Shown: positions 25,116 through 34,008, counted from the stretch's first letter. The stretch: 60,787 nucleotides of DNA from Rhodospirillaceae bacterium (GCA_018699735.1 JABIRP010000403.1:1-60787), one strand, 5' to 3'. Made by a program: numbers and translations. The notes: a model not told the origin generated them from the sequence alone.

Positions 25116-26159
25116 TTAACCGTAGCGATAGGGCCGACCGGCCTTCTCCATCGCCGCGTTGTAGTCCTTGAGAATTTGAACGACCTTGGCCTTGGTCTCG
25201 GACTCAGACGCGATTTCATCCCAGAACTTGACCGCCGCCGCCTCGACCGTTGCCCACTCGGCGTCCGGGATCGAGGTCAGTTTCATCTTTGTGCCCTTAG
25301 TCCTGAGATGTGCCTCGCCGCCCCAGTACCACCACTGGCGATAGTAGTGCGAGCTGTCCATGGTGAGCTTCAGGAGCTCCTTCAGGTGGTCGGGAAGCTC
25401 ATTGTAGCGGTCCATATTGGCGAAGAACGAACCTGCCCAAGCGCCCGAGATGTTGTTGGTCAGGAAGTAGTCGGTCACATTGGCCCAACCGACTGTGTAG
25501 TCCTCGGTAATGCCGGACCAGGCGATCCCGTCAAGTTCGCCGGTCTGTACCGCGACCTCGATATCCTCCCATGGCAGGGTCACCGGCACGACGCCGAACT
25601 GGGTTAGAAACCGCCCGGCGGTCGGAAAGGTGAAGACGCGCTTGCCTTTCAGGTCTGCGAGCTTGTGGATCGGATCCTTGGTTGCGAAATGGCACGGATC
25701 CCAGGCGCCGGCGGACAGCCACTTCACGCCGACCTTGGAGTATTCGGAATCCCATATTTTGTCGAGACCGTATTGGTTAAACAGCACCGGCACGTCGAGA
25801 GAGTATCGGCTGGCGAATGGGAAATACCCGCCAAACACTGTGACTTCTGTTGGCGAGGCCATGCTGTCGTCGTCCGACTGGACAGCGTCGATCGTGCCTT
25901 TTTGCATGGCTCGGAACAGCTCGCCGGTCGGCACCAGTTGGTCGGCCAGATAGAGCTCGATTTCCATTTCGTCGCGCGCGATCTTATTGAAGCTGTCGAT
26001 CGCCGGCTTGACGACGTGTGCGGCCAGCGCCGCGCCAGCATAGGTCTGGAGCCGCCACTTAATCTTGGAGGCGCCATGAACCGCTGGCGATGCCAGCGTT
26101 GCAGCACCAGCGACCCCGGCCACGCCAGCGGTCGCGAGAAACTTACGTCTTGTTGTCAT
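25116..26159 (-). CDS. dctP: TRAP transporter substrate-binding protein (DctP family)
   Basis: A 347-residue periplasmic binding protein. It starts with a Tat-type signal (TTRRKFLATAGVAGVAGAAT, cleavage near the ASPAVHGAS region). The mature part has IKWRLQTYAGA, MQKGTIDAVQSDDDSMASP, LADLKGKRVFTFPTAGRFL and GELDGIAWSGITEDYTVGWA, consistent with DctP/TakP-type receptors. The carboxylate-binding Arg of the family is probably that in KRVFTFPTAGRFL. It feeds the DctQ and DctM permeases encoded directly upstream. Ligand, probably an organic acid, is not known. Confidence 0.92.
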   Translation of the reverse strand: MTTRRKFLATAGVAGVAGAATLASPAVHGASKIKWRLQTYAGAALAAHVVKPAIDSFNKIARDEMEIELYLADQLVPTGELFRAMQKGTIDAVQSDDDSMASPTEVTVFGGYFPFASRYSLDVPVLFNQYGLDKIWDSEYSKVGVKWLSAGAWDPCHFATKDPIHKLADLKGKRVFTFPTAGRFLTQFGVVPVTLPWEDIEVAVQTGELDGIAWSGITEDYTVGWANVTDYFLTNNISGAWAGSFFANMDRYNELPDHLKELLKLTMDSSHYYRQWWYWGGEAHLRTKGTKMKLTSIPDAEWATVEAAAVKFWDEIASESETKAKVVQILKDYNAAMEKAGRPYRYG

Positions 26160-26223
26160 GTGAAACTCCCCAATGTTTGTTTTCGATGGCCGTCGCTCGA
26201 CGGGTCATTATTGGGTGACCGGA

Positions 26224-27546
26224 TCATTTAGCGTAAACGGTGTCCGGTAACCATAATGCAATCTCGGGGAATATCATGACGATGGTCAAGGCCAGAATCA
26301 TCACACCGACAAAGGGAATAATGGAGCGGTAGATGTCCGTGAGCGAGATTTTCGGAGGCGCCATGGCGCGCATCAGGAATAAATTGTAGCCGAAAGGTGG
26401 CGTCATGTAGGCGATCTGGGTGGTAATCGTGTAGAGTACACCGTACCAAATCAGGTCGAAGCCAAGCATATTCACCAACGGCACGTAGAGCGGTGCGACA
26501 ATTACAAGCATGGCAGTGTCGTCGAGAAATGTGCCCATCAACAAGAACGACAACTGCATCAGGATCAGGATCGTCCACGGCGACAGCCCGAGCCGATCGA
26601 CGAACAAGCCTTCGATCGCCTTGACGGCGCCCAAGCCGTCGAAGACCGCGCCGAAAGCGAGCGCGGCCAAAATGATCCACATGAACATGCAAGAGATGCC
26701 AAGCGTCTTGCGCACCGAGTCCTCGAAAACCTGCCTGGTCATCCGCCGCTTCAGAACCGCAGCCAAGACCGCCGTCAATGCGCCGATGGCCGAGCTTTCC
26801 ACAAGACTCGTCCAGCCATTGATGAATGGCACCATCATTGAGGCAAAAATCGCAAATGGCAGTAGACCGGCGCGCAATAGCCGGAGTTTCTCCGCCAATG
26901 GTATATTCCGCGACACTTCGGGCAGCGCCGGGCCGATCTCCGGCTGGAGCCTGCAGCGGATGTAGATGTAGGCGATAAACATTGCCGCCATCATCAACCC
27001 CGGCAAAATCCCGGCCAGCCACAGCTGCCCAACCGGCTGTCGGGCGATCATGGCGTAGAGCACCAGCACCACCGACGGTGGTACCAGAATACCGAGCGAC
27101 GAACCCGCCTGGATCACGCCGGTCACCATGATCTTGTCATATCCACGCTTGAGCAACTCCGGCAACGCGATCGTCGCTCCGATTGCCATGCCGGCCACCG
27201 ACAGTCCATTCATCGCCGAAATTAGGACCATCAGCCCGATCGTACCAATGGCGAGCCCGCCCTGGACCGGCCCCATCCAGACATGGAACATACGGTAAAG
27301 GTCGTCGGCGATCCGCGACTCCGATAACACGTAGCCCATGAAGATGAACATCGGCAATGTCAGCAGCGGGTACCACTTCATCAACTTCATGGCGGCGGAG
27401 AAAGCCAGGTCTGACCCGCCGGTTCCCCAAAGCGTCAGCGACGCAACCATGGCCACCGCGCCGATAGCCCCGAATACGCGTTGTCCTGTCATGAGCATCA
27501 GCATCATCGACGAGAACATCAAGATGGCGATCAACTCGTAGGGCAT
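26224..27546 (-). CDS. dctM: TRAP transporter large permease (DctM family)
   Basis: The 440-residue polytopic protein has about 12 membrane segments. Typical DctM blocks are FIFMGYVLSES, NGLSVAGMAIGATIALPELLKRGYD, QAGSSLGILVPPSVVLVLYA and FLLMGTFLDDTAMLVIVAPL. It is the Na+-driven transport subunit. Its ATG overlaps the stop of the small permease gene (ATGA). The substrate receptor gene follows after 64 nt. Confidence 0.95.
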   Translation of the reverse strand: MPYELIAILMFSSMMLMLMTGQRVFGAIGAVAMVASLTLWGTGGSDLAFSAAMKLMKWYPLLTLPMFIFMGYVLSESRIADDLYRMFHVWMGPVQGGLAIGTIGLMVLISAMNGLSVAGMAIGATIALPELLKRGYDKIMVTGVIQAGSSLGILVPPSVVLVLYAMIARQPVGQLWLAGILPGLMMAAMFIAYIYIRCRLQPEIGPALPEVSRNIPLAEKLRLLRAGLLPFAIFASMMVPFINGWTSLVESSAIGALTAVLAAVLKRRMTRQVFEDSVRKTLGISCMFMWIILAALAFGAVFDGLGAVKAIEGLFVDRLGLSPWTILILMQLSFLLMGTFLDDTAMLVIVAPLYVPLVNMLGFDLIWYGVLYTITTQIAYMTPPFGYNLFLMRAMAPPKISLTDIYRSIIPFVGVMILALTIVMIFPEIALWLPDTVYAK

Positions 27547-28055
27547 CAGATGTCGACCCCACGAAGGCGGGCGATGTCTTTAATGAACTCGGCGACAGCT
27601 TGAAGCAACATCATGAAAATCGCGAAACACATCGCGACTTTGATCGGCCACATATAAGGCCGCCAGGCTGAGTAGCTCCGCTCGCCGTATTCGATGGCGT
27701 AACTCGTGCTGTCTATTCCGCCATACAACAGAACGCCGAGGTAAAAGATGAGAAAGAGCACGGTGACGGCATCAAACCACGCTTTCTTGCGCGGCGGCCA
27801 ATCGCCATAGAACAGGTCCATTCGGACATTCGAGCCGAGTTGAATGGAATAGGGTCCGCCGAGCAGGTAGTAGGCGACCATTGCGAACTGCGCCATCTCG
27901 AGCGTCCAAAGCGACGGCAGAAAGAATGTTTTAGATACCGAAGACCAAAGCAGGATCCCCATCATCACGAAAATCAGGTACATCGCGATCCGGCCGATAC
28001 GGTAGTTCACGGCTTCGACCCATCGCACGTAGCGCCTTATTGCACCTGGCATCAA
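27546..28055 (-). CDS. dctQ: TRAP transporter small permease (DctQ family)
   Basis: The 169-residue protein has four predicted membrane helices (MYLIFVMMGILLWSSVSKTF; EMAQFAMVAYYLLGGPYSI; WFDAVTVLFLIFYLGVLLYG; PIKVAMCFAIFMMLLQAVAE). The charged word LGSNVRMDLFYGDW matches the DctQ family. It is first of the dctQ-dctM-dctP unit and overlaps dctM. A family C palindrome lies 81 nt upstream of its start. Confidence 0.9.
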   Translation of the reverse strand: MMPGAIRRYVRWVEAVNYRIGRIAMYLIFVMMGILLWSSVSKTFFLPSLWTLEMAQFAMVAYYLLGGPYSIQLGSNVRMDLFYGDWPPRKKAWFDAVTVLFLIFYLGVLLYGGIDSTSYAIEYGERSYSAWRPYMWPIKVAMCFAIFMMLLQAVAEFIKDIARLRGVDI

Positions 28056-28135
28056 TCATTCCCCCGCCCCAATCGTGCCCCCGCCCCTGTCGTGCCCCTT
28101 CGCCCAGGCGATGAGCAGTTTAGACCATAAAGAAG

Positions 28136-28182
28136 AAAAGGGGACGTTCTGCTTTATTCTGAAAAACAGAATGTCCCCTTTT
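28136..28182. repeat. Family C palindrome, copy C2
   Basis: AAAAGGGGACGTTCTG (28136-28151) pairs with CAGAATGTCCCCTTTT (28167-28182) with a single G/T wobble. Core GGGGACATTCTG/CAGAATGTCCCC is shared with copy C1 at 25058. The pair brackets the three-gene TRAP operon. C2 lies between the TRAP promoter region and the end of the M20 peptidase gene. Confidence 0.9.
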
Positions 28183-28198
28183 CCTGTAGCCACTTGGA

Positions 28199-29590
28199 CT
28201 AGTGCTGCCAATCCGCCGCATCCGTCTCGCCCAGGCGCCGCATCAGTGCTGTCCAGGCGGCCAAGCCTTGGTCGATCGAGGACAAGCGGAAGAATTCGTT
28301 CGGTGCGTGGAAATCCTCGTCGGCGGTCGAGAACGAGAACATCACCGTATCCAGGCCAAGTTCTCGGCGGATCATGTCGGACATTGGCAACGTGGCGCCG
28401 ATGCGCACCCGTCGTGGCTTCTCCCCCACCGTTTGCTCTAGCGCATCTTCGACCGCCAGCAGCAGTGGGTGTGTCGGTGGCACCTCGTAAGCGGCGGAAC
28501 TGCCGCGTTCATCATCGAAGTCGAGGCGGACGCCGTCTGGACAAACCCGTTTCAGATGTGCCTGTACCAAGCCCGAGACCGCCTCAGGGTCCTGGCCCGG
28601 GACCAGTCGCAGGGTCAGTTTGGCATGTGCACGGTCGGCGATCACGGTTTTGCCACCAGGCCCGGTATAGCCACCCCACATACCGTTCACATCCAGGCAA
28701 GGGCGCAGCCAGAGCCGCTCCAGGGCGGTATATCCAGCTTCGCCCTCGGCTACACCGCCAATGGCATCCAGGAATACGGCCTCATCGAAAGGAATATCGG
28801 CAAGCGTGGCGCGTTCGGCGTTGCTGACCTCTGCGACCCCGTCGTAAAACCCATCCACCGCAACGGCACCGTCTGGCCCGTGCAGGCCGGCGACCAATCC
28901 GGCCATGACGTGCAGTGCATTGGCCACAGCACCGCCATAGCGGCCGCTATGCAGATCCTTGTCGGCTGTGGTGACGGAGAACTCGAAACCGGCATTGCCG
29001 CGCGAGCCGACATTCACCGTGACCAGGTCAGGGCGCCAGCGCGCACCATCGGCCGAAAGTACGGCATCGGCTGCTAACAGATTGCGGTGGTTGGCGAGGA
29101 TCGCCGGCAGACTGGCGCTGCCCACTTCTTCCTCGCCCTCCAGCAGGATTTTCACATTGACCGGCAACCTGCCTTCGACCGCGAGGAAGGCAGCGATGGT
29201 CTCGATTGCGATCGAGGACGGCGCCTTGTCGTCCGACACCCCGCGTCCGTAGATACGCCCGTCTCGGACCTCCGGCTCGAAGGCCGGTGAATGCCAAAGT
29301 TCGGTCGGGTCCGGTGGTTGCACGTCGTAGTGGCCATAGACCAACAGTGTCGGTCGTCCGGGTGCGCCGAGCCACTCGCCGTAAAGTGCCGGGTTTCCGC
29401 CGGCCTCCAGCCGCTGAACATTGGCGAGCCCCATCGCGGTCAGCCGACCGGCGAGGAGTACGCGGGCGGCTTCCATACCTTCGCCGTAGGCCGGATCGGT
29501 CGAGACCGAAGGGATGCTGACCAGTTCCAGAACCCGCTCGATGATCGCCGGCGTCTCGGATTTCAGATGGGTCAGTACCGGGTCGGTCAT
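28199..29590 (-). CDS. M20-family metallopeptidase (dipeptidase)
   Basis: A 463-residue zinc peptidase. Active-site words are VYGHYDVQPPDP (Zn ligand His and Asp), RGVSDDKAPSSIA (bridging Asp), LLEGEEEVGSASLP (catalytic Glu) and TADEDFHAPNEFFRL (late His ligand). Such enzymes hydrolyse dipeptides, N-acyl amino acids or carbamoyl amino acids in the cytoplasm. ATG 29590 overlaps the stop of the preceding SDR gene (ATGA), so it is translationally coupled to it. Confidence 0.92.
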   Translation of the reverse strand: MTDPVLTHLKSETPAIIERVLELVSIPSVSTDPAYGEGMEAARVLLAGRLTAMGLANVQRLEAGGNPALYGEWLGAPGRPTLLVYGHYDVQPPDPTELWHSPAFEPEVRDGRIYGRGVSDDKAPSSIAIETIAAFLAVEGRLPVNVKILLEGEEEVGSASLPAILANHRNLLAADAVLSADGARWRPDLVTVNVGSRGNAGFEFSVTTADKDLHSGRYGGAVANALHVMAGLVAGLHGPDGAVAVDGFYDGVAEVSNAERATLADIPFDEAVFLDAIGGVAEGEAGYTALERLWLRPCLDVNGMWGGYTGPGGKTVIADRAHAKLTLRLVPGQDPEAVSGLVQAHLKRVCPDGVRLDFDDERGSSAAYEVPPTHPLLLAVEDALEQTVGEKPRRVRIGATLPMSDMIRRELGLDTVMFSFSTADEDFHAPNEFFRLSSIDQGLAAWTALMRRLGETDAADWQH

Positions 29591-30342
29591 GATCGCCCAC
29601 CGTCCACCGAGAGAATTTGGCCGGTGATCCATCCGGCAGCATCGCTGGCCAGGAATAGCACTGCCGCCGCGATGTCGTCGGCCGTGCCTAAGCGTTTGGT
29701 GTGCAGCCCGTCGACTAACCGCTTCTGACCCTCCGGGCCATAGCTCTCCCACTGTTTGATGGTGGACGGATTGGAAAGCACGAAGCCGGGGGCGACCGCA
29801 TTCACCGTCACGCCCGAAGGTGCAAACTCCCAGGAGAGCTGCTTGGTCAGGCCAACCAGCGCATGTTTGGCTGAACTATAGGCCTGGATGCCGGTCAGGC
29901 TCGGGCGTAATCCTGCACCGGACGCGATGTAGACGATGCGCCCGCGGCCGCGCGCCGTCATGCCCGGGCCGACCGCTTGCGCCAACCAGAACGCGGCGTC
30001 CACGTTGGCAGCGAAGACCGAACGCCAGTCGGCCTCCGACACCTCGGCGATCGGGCGTCCGACCTGACCGCGTACCCCACCGGCGGCACTGGCTAGAATA
30101 TCGATCGCACCATGCTCGGTTTCGATCCCGGATACTGCTGCCGCAACAGCCTCGCGATCACCGAGGTCTAGAGCGGTGAAACTGGCGCCAAGCTCGGCCG
30201 CCGTGGCGGCGACACCGTCCGCGTCGATATCGAGCAGATGCACCTTGGCGCCGGCATCTCTCAGGCCGGTAGCGATCGCTTTGCCAATGCCTTGAGCGGC
30301 GCCTGTGACGACGGCGAGTTGGTTGTCGAAGGTTATGTTCAT
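29587..30342 (-). CDS. Short-chain dehydrogenase/reductase
   Basis: A 251-residue classical SDR with nucleotide-binding loop VVTGAAQGIGKAIA and Asp in LLDIDADG, favouring NAD(H). The catalytic Ser is in VYIASGAG and YxxxK in AYSSAKHALVG. The usual NNAG appears as ASAAGG, a mild variation. Its stop overlaps the start of the M20 peptidase, so they form an operon. A family D palindrome lies upstream. The substrate is unknown, likely a secondary alcohol or sugar acid. Confidence 0.9.
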   Translation of the reverse strand: MNITFDNQLAVVTGAAQGIGKAIATGLRDAGAKVHLLDIDADGVAATAAELGASFTALDLGDREAVAAAVSGIETEHGAIDILASAAGGVRGQVGRPIAEVSEADWRSVFAANVDAAFWLAQAVGPGMTARGRGRIVYIASGAGLRPSLTGIQAYSSAKHALVGLTKQLSWEFAPSGVTVNAVAPGFVLSNPSTIKQWESYGPEGQKRLVDGLHTKRLGTADDIAAAVLFLASDAAGWITGQILSVDGGRS

Positions 30343-30419
30343 AGCGTGTCGGGTCCTGGAGGTGGCTGTGTAACAAAATGAAGGGTTTGAGCGGGTGCTT
30401 TATAGAGACATGGTGAAAA

Positions 30420-30545
30420 CGCCCTTCGACACGGATCTCGGTTCGCTCCACTCACTCGATCTGGCTCAGGATGACGACCAAAGGGTAAATTAAATTCCGT
30501 CATCCTGAGCCGAGTTGAGCTTGTCGAAACCCGTGTCGAAGGACG
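30420..30545. repeat. Family D palindromic repeat
   Basis: The 126 bp element has outer arms CGCCCTTCGACACGG (30420-30434) and CCGTGTCGAAGGACG (30531-30545), with one mismatch. Inner arms are GGCTCAGGATGACG (30463-30476) and CGTCATCCTGAGCC (30498-30511), perfect. GAGCTTGTCGAA-type words are common in proteobacterial intergenic palindromes. It fills most of the gap between the SDR and ketopantoate-reductase-like genes. Confidence 0.88.
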
Positions 30546-30556
30546 CTCTTCAACCT

Positions 30557-31606
30557 CTACTCACATACCGCCAGCAAAGCGCCGAAAGTCTCCATGGATT
30601 GCTCGCGCCGGCCTTCCTCTATGTCGTGGATCAACTCGACCAGCTTGTCGATGGCCGGCGTCTCGACACCGACCTCGCCCGCCAAATCCGCGATGATCTT
30701 GATTTGCATGTCGATCTCTGTCGTCCGTTTGCGCACCGCAAGATCGCGCCAGATCCCGGAATGGGTTTTGGCCGAGTGGCGGTTGAAGTCGGCAAGTTTG
30801 GCGATGCTGTCTCGTGCATCGGCTTCGCTTGCCGAGGCGCCGAAGCAATGCGGTTCATAACCATTGAATCCAACCGGTTCGATTTTGCGCGCTGCCGTCG
30901 CCGCCAGCACTTCGGCACCAAGTTTACGCCAGACTGGGAAGCGGGCCGGGTCGTCGAAATTCGCCGTCATGCTATCCATGTTGAGGGCTGTGGCGAACAG
31001 CATGGAGCCGTAGGCAAGCTTGCCCCAGAGATAGCCCCAGATGTTGTCGGTCAACACCGCATCCGGTTCGAAAATCTTGAGCAGTTCGAACATTGCGTGG
31101 GTGCGTTCTCGGGTTGGCCCTTCGGTTTCACCTACGACCACCGCACCTCGGCTGCCGAACATGATCCGGCCTGGCCCGTGCCAATCCGCACTGAAATTCA
31201 CGAAGCAGCCCATGACCCGGTCGGCGCCCACATGGCGTGCGATCTCGATCTCGTTCAATCCGTTCTGGGCCGAAAGGACATAGCCGTCCGCCGCCAGATG
31301 CGGTGCCAGTGCTGCGGCTGCAGCCGGTGTGTGTTGCGCTTTCACCGACAGAACAATGCGAGAGAATGTTCCCGTGAGTTCTTCCGGCGTGACCGCCGGG
31401 ATCGCGATCTTGAATTCCTCGACCGGTCCTTCGATCGCCAGACCGTCGGTTCGGCAGGCCTCGACATGTTCCGGTACGATGTCGACCAACAGCACGTCTT
31501 GCCCGGCGCGGGCCCAGTAGGCGGCGAGGGTGCCGCCGATTGCGCCGGCCCCCCAGATCAGGATTGGGTCTGTGTTTAGGTCGGCCCCAGTATTTATTTC
31601 GGCCAT
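30557..31606 (-). CDS. Ketopantoate reductase-like (ApbA/PanE family) oxidoreductase
   Basis: A 349-residue NAD(P)-dependent enzyme with ILIWGAGAIGGTLAAYWARAG at the N-terminus, KAQHTPAAAAALAPHL, the conserved Lys-bearing QNGLNEIEIARHVG and the helical C-terminal domain (LAYGSMLFATALN). Family members reduce 2-dehydropantoate or related 2-oxo acids. The clustering with a creatininase-like gene (13 bp overlap) suggests a catabolic paralogue rather than the pantothenate enzyme. Confidence 0.82.
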   Translation of the reverse strand: MAEINTGADLNTDPILIWGAGAIGGTLAAYWARAGQDVLLVDIVPEHVEACRTDGLAIEGPVEEFKIAIPAVTPEELTGTFSRIVLSVKAQHTPAAAAALAPHLAADGYVLSAQNGLNEIEIARHVGADRVMGCFVNFSADWHGPGRIMFGSRGAVVVGETEGPTRERTHAMFELLKIFEPDAVLTDNIWGYLWGKLAYGSMLFATALNMDSMTANFDDPARFPVWRKLGAEVLAATAARKIEPVGFNGYEPHCFGASASEADARDSIAKLADFNRHSAKTHSGIWRDLAVRKRTTEIDMQIKIIADLAGEVGVETPAIDKLVELIHDIEEGRREQSMETFGALLAVCE

Positions 31607-32298
31607 GGTCCCTCCAACATTTCTCGGGTTTCCTCAACGCCGGTCGCCCAAAGCGCCAGCATCTTCTCATCTTCGATTTGATAGGCCCCGCCGAAGCAAC
31701 CATCACCCAAGAGCTCTCTTGCGCCGGCCGGCGAGGAAAGCTTGAGGGCGGTGAAATCCACCATCGGTTTTTCTTCGCTCGGCATGGCGATATTGGCGAG
31801 GCGCGTCCAGGGGAAGTTCTCAAACCAATTGGCATGCGACGGGTTGGCGTGGACCTCTTTGGCCTTGGCCATGGTGCGTGGGGCGGCATACCAGGCGTGA
31901 AATTTGATCGACATGTCGGTGTACTCGGCCATTAGCTCTTGGGTCAGATTGCCGACGGCAGAGTTGCCGCCATGCCCGTTGACGATCATTACGCGCCGGA
32001 AACCCGAGGTATGCAGCGAGGCCACCAAATCCCGTGCGACGGCCAATAAGGTCTCCACCCGAAGCGATATCGAACCCGGGAAAGCCGAAAAATACGGCGC
32101 GCAACCGAAGGGCATGGCCGGGTAAACCGGTACACCCAGCGGCTCAGCCGCTTCGATAGCAACCCGTTCGGAAAGGATGGCGTCGACGCAGAGCGACAAC
32201 GGCCCGTGCTGTTCGGTCGAGCCGATCGGCACGATACATCGGTCGTCGCCGGCGAGGTAATCCTCGACCTGCATCCAGTTCATGTCAGCGATACGCAT
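31594..32298 (-). CDS. Creatininase-family amidohydrolase
   Basis: A 234-residue protein with the creatininase signatures IVPIGSTEQHGPLSLCVDA (metal His, Asp) and VMIVNGHGGNSAVG (HGGN). Family enzymes hydrolyse cyclic amides such as creatinine, or formamides in the FapyR/MftE/ArfB branches, with two divalent metals. It overlaps the ketopantoate-reductase-like gene by 13 bp, suggesting one operon. Substrate undetermined; a lactam or cyclic imide seems likely. Confidence 0.88.
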   Translation of the reverse strand: MRIADMNWMQVEDYLAGDDRCIVPIGSTEQHGPLSLCVDAILSERVAIEAAEPLGVPVYPAMPFGCAPYFSAFPGSISLRVETLLAVARDLVASLHTSGFRRVMIVNGHGGNSAVGNLTQELMAEYTDMSIKFHAWYAAPRTMAKAKEVHANPSHANWFENFPWTRLANIAMPSEEKPMVDFTALKLSSPAGARELLGDGCFGGAYQIEDEKMLALWATGVEETREMLEGPWPK

Positions 32299-32339
32299 TT
32301 TATCCAGTCCGTCAGATGGTTGAAACGCTCTAGCGTGTT

Positions 32340-32963
32340 TTAGGTGAGCGGGATATCGAGCACATGTTCCTTGAAAGCCGGGCGCTCAGCGCAGCGAGCG
32401 TACCAGGCCTCGAGATTGGGCATAGCCGGGCGGTCTTGGATCAGCGTTGTCCAGCGATAGCACTGAATGGCAACCGGGATGTCGGCCATGGTGAGCGCGT
32501 CGCCCATGATGTACTCGCGCCCGGCGAGACGATCATCGAGGATCTGCCAGACCTGGATGCCGCGAAGGCGCGCCTGATCAATCGCATCCAGATCACGCTC
32601 TGCCTCAGGTGTGCGCACCAGACCCCAAAATATGGGCAACATGTTAGGTGCGACCGTGGTTTGCTGCCAATCCATCCAGCGGTCGGCGTCGGCATAGGCT
32701 TGCGGGTCGGTCGGCGCCAGAGTACCGTTTGCGTGCTTGCTCACCAGGTATCGGGTGATGGCATTCGATTCCCATAGAACGAAACCATCATCGACGATCG
32801 TCGGTACCACCGAATTCGGGTTCATCGCGATGTAGTCGGCGTCCTTGGTCCGGCCGAAGGCGCCACCGATATCCTCGCGCTCAAAGGCGAGACCGATTTC
32901 ACCACAAACCCAGGTGACCTTCTGTACATTGCCGGAATTCGGGCGTCCGAGGATCTTAAGCAT
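32340..32963 (-). CDS. Glutathione S-transferase family protein
   Basis: A 207-residue GST. The thioredoxin-like N-domain is LKILGRPNSGNVQKVTWVCGE (Ser in the glutathione-activating position) with the cis-Pro segment NSVVPTIVDDGF and ESNAITRYL. The all-helical C-domain contains IMGDALTMADIPVA, the GST N-capping box. It uses glutathione on electrophiles. ATG 32963 is the start of the fold. It lies on the same strand as the creatininase-like gene, 41 nt upstream of it. Confidence 0.92.
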   Translation of the reverse strand: MLKILGRPNSGNVQKVTWVCGEIGLAFEREDIGGAFGRTKDADYIAMNPNSVVPTIVDDGFVLWESNAITRYLVSKHANGTLAPTDPQAYADADRWMDWQQTTVAPNMLPIFWGLVRTPEAERDLDAIDQARLRGIQVWQILDDRLAGREYIMGDALTMADIPVAIQCYRWTTLIQDRPAMPNLEAWYARCAERPAFKEHVLDIPLT

Positions 32964-33031
32964 GGTGGTATTTCCTTGGTTGGGTGTTCGGCGGGATCGA
33001 AGGACTACGGTGCCCAACTATACCGTTATCG

Positions 33032-33838
33032 TCAGCGTTGCGAAGGGGGTGAGGGCTCTGCTACCGAAATATCCGGAATTCCGACCACGCGGTTCTTGAC
33101 CGAGTAGGTTTTATCAACCTCGCCCCTCGGGGCTATATCCCAGAACCATTCCTGGCCAACCCAAGGCAGTTCGGCATCCAACAATGCGGTGACGACATAA
33201 GCCCATTCGTCACCCTCCTTAAGCGCCGTCATCTCGCGCTCGATATCGGTAATCAAGCAAACCGGCACGGCGAATCGCGAGAGGTACTCGATATGTCGGT
33301 CGATTAACGCTCGTCCAACCTCTTCGGCTTCCTCATCCCGCATGCCGCGCTTTTCCAAATAGGACATTGGCGAAATTGGCAGTTGTGAGAGAAGGTTGGC
33401 TGAAATCACCAACGAAATTGACGGGTCATCGAGATAGCGCTCGGGTTTGCCAATCTCTGCGCGGCCTTCTGCAATCGCTTCCAGGCTTTCCGTCACATCC
33501 CATGCAACCAGCTTTACGTTTGGGTATCGCCGGGCCGCGCGCCGAGCCGGCCGCATATGGACTAGATCGATCAGCTGCACAGTCTTGAAGGCGGCCGAAA
33601 GCGCATCCATCGGCAGGTCGTAGACGAGACCGGCGCCTAGCACGACAACCGTTTCGCCGCCGCCGCTCATCTCGATCGCCTTGCGGATTGTCTCGTGGCT
33701 TTTCTCCAAATGTGGGGCCCAGGCTCGGCGGTGCCGGCGATACCGGCTTTCGATGCCGACTGCCTCACGCAGATAGCCCATGGCACGCAGATGACGTGGG
33801 CAGGGGGTTGTCAGATATGTCAGCCATTCGATCAGCAT
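33032..33838 (-). CDS. Conserved protein with Rossmann-like core, unknown function
   Basis: A 268-residue protein starting MLIEWLTYLTTPCPRHLRAM. After a basic helical region (RYRRHRRAWAPHLEKSHE) it has a Rossmann-type segment TVVVLGAGLVYDLPMDALS with an acidic end of strand 2 in VQLIDLVHMRPARR, a pattern seen in SAM-dependent methyltransferases. Later SLVISANLLSQLPISP resembles motif IV. No precise family is recognised. It is divergent from the TPP-riboswitch operon, with about 65 nt between its start and the riboswitch. Confidence 0.7.
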   Translation of the reverse strand: MLIEWLTYLTTPCPRHLRAMGYLREAVGIESRYRRHRRAWAPHLEKSHETIRKAIEMSGGGETVVVLGAGLVYDLPMDALSAAFKTVQLIDLVHMRPARRAARRYPNVKLVAWDVTESLEAIAEGRAEIGKPERYLDDPSISLVISANLLSQLPISPMSYLEKRGMRDEEAEEVGRALIDRHIEYLSRFAVPVCLITDIEREMTALKEGDEWAYVVTALLDAELPWVGQEWFWDIAPRGEVDKTYSVKNRVVGIPDISVAEPSPPSQR

Positions 33839-33865
33839 GGGTCTACAATACCTGATCCTGGCGAG

Positions 33866-33894
33866 TTGACACTGCCCTCGACTGGCATCACGAT
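33866..33894 (+). promoter_or_regulatory. Candidate sigma-70 promoter of the riboswitch operon
   Basis: A perfect -35 TTGACA (33866-33871) is followed after 17 bp by CACGAT (33889-33894), a weak -10. Transcription would start at about 33901, immediately before the P1 stem of the riboswitch. That agreement supports the assignment despite the weak -10. Confidence 0.6.
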
Positions 33895-33901
33895 TGCCAT
33901 T

Positions 33902-34008
33902 GTGATGCTGGGGTGCCCCGACGGCCATGACGACCAGGATGGCTGATCGGGACTGAGAGAAAACCCATCGAACCTGAACCGGGTGATTCCGGCGTAGGGA
34001 GACGTCAC
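33902..34008 (+). promoter_or_regulatory. TPP (thiamine pyrophosphate) riboswitch
   Basis: All hallmark elements are in order: GGGGTGCC (33910-33917), P3 stem CCCGA/TCGGG (33917-33921 with 33947-33951), CTGAGA (33953-33958), ACCC, GAACCTGA (33970-33977), and GCGTAGGGA (33992-34000). P1 is formed by GTGATG (33902-33907) and CGTCAC (34003-34008), six pairs including one wobble. It lies 72 nt before the start of the liv-type receptor gene. The Shine-Dalgarno GGGGAGG (34067-34073) and an upstream CGCCCC (34038-34043) could pair, suggesting translational control, though this part is inference. High TPP should switch the operon off. Confidence 0.95.
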
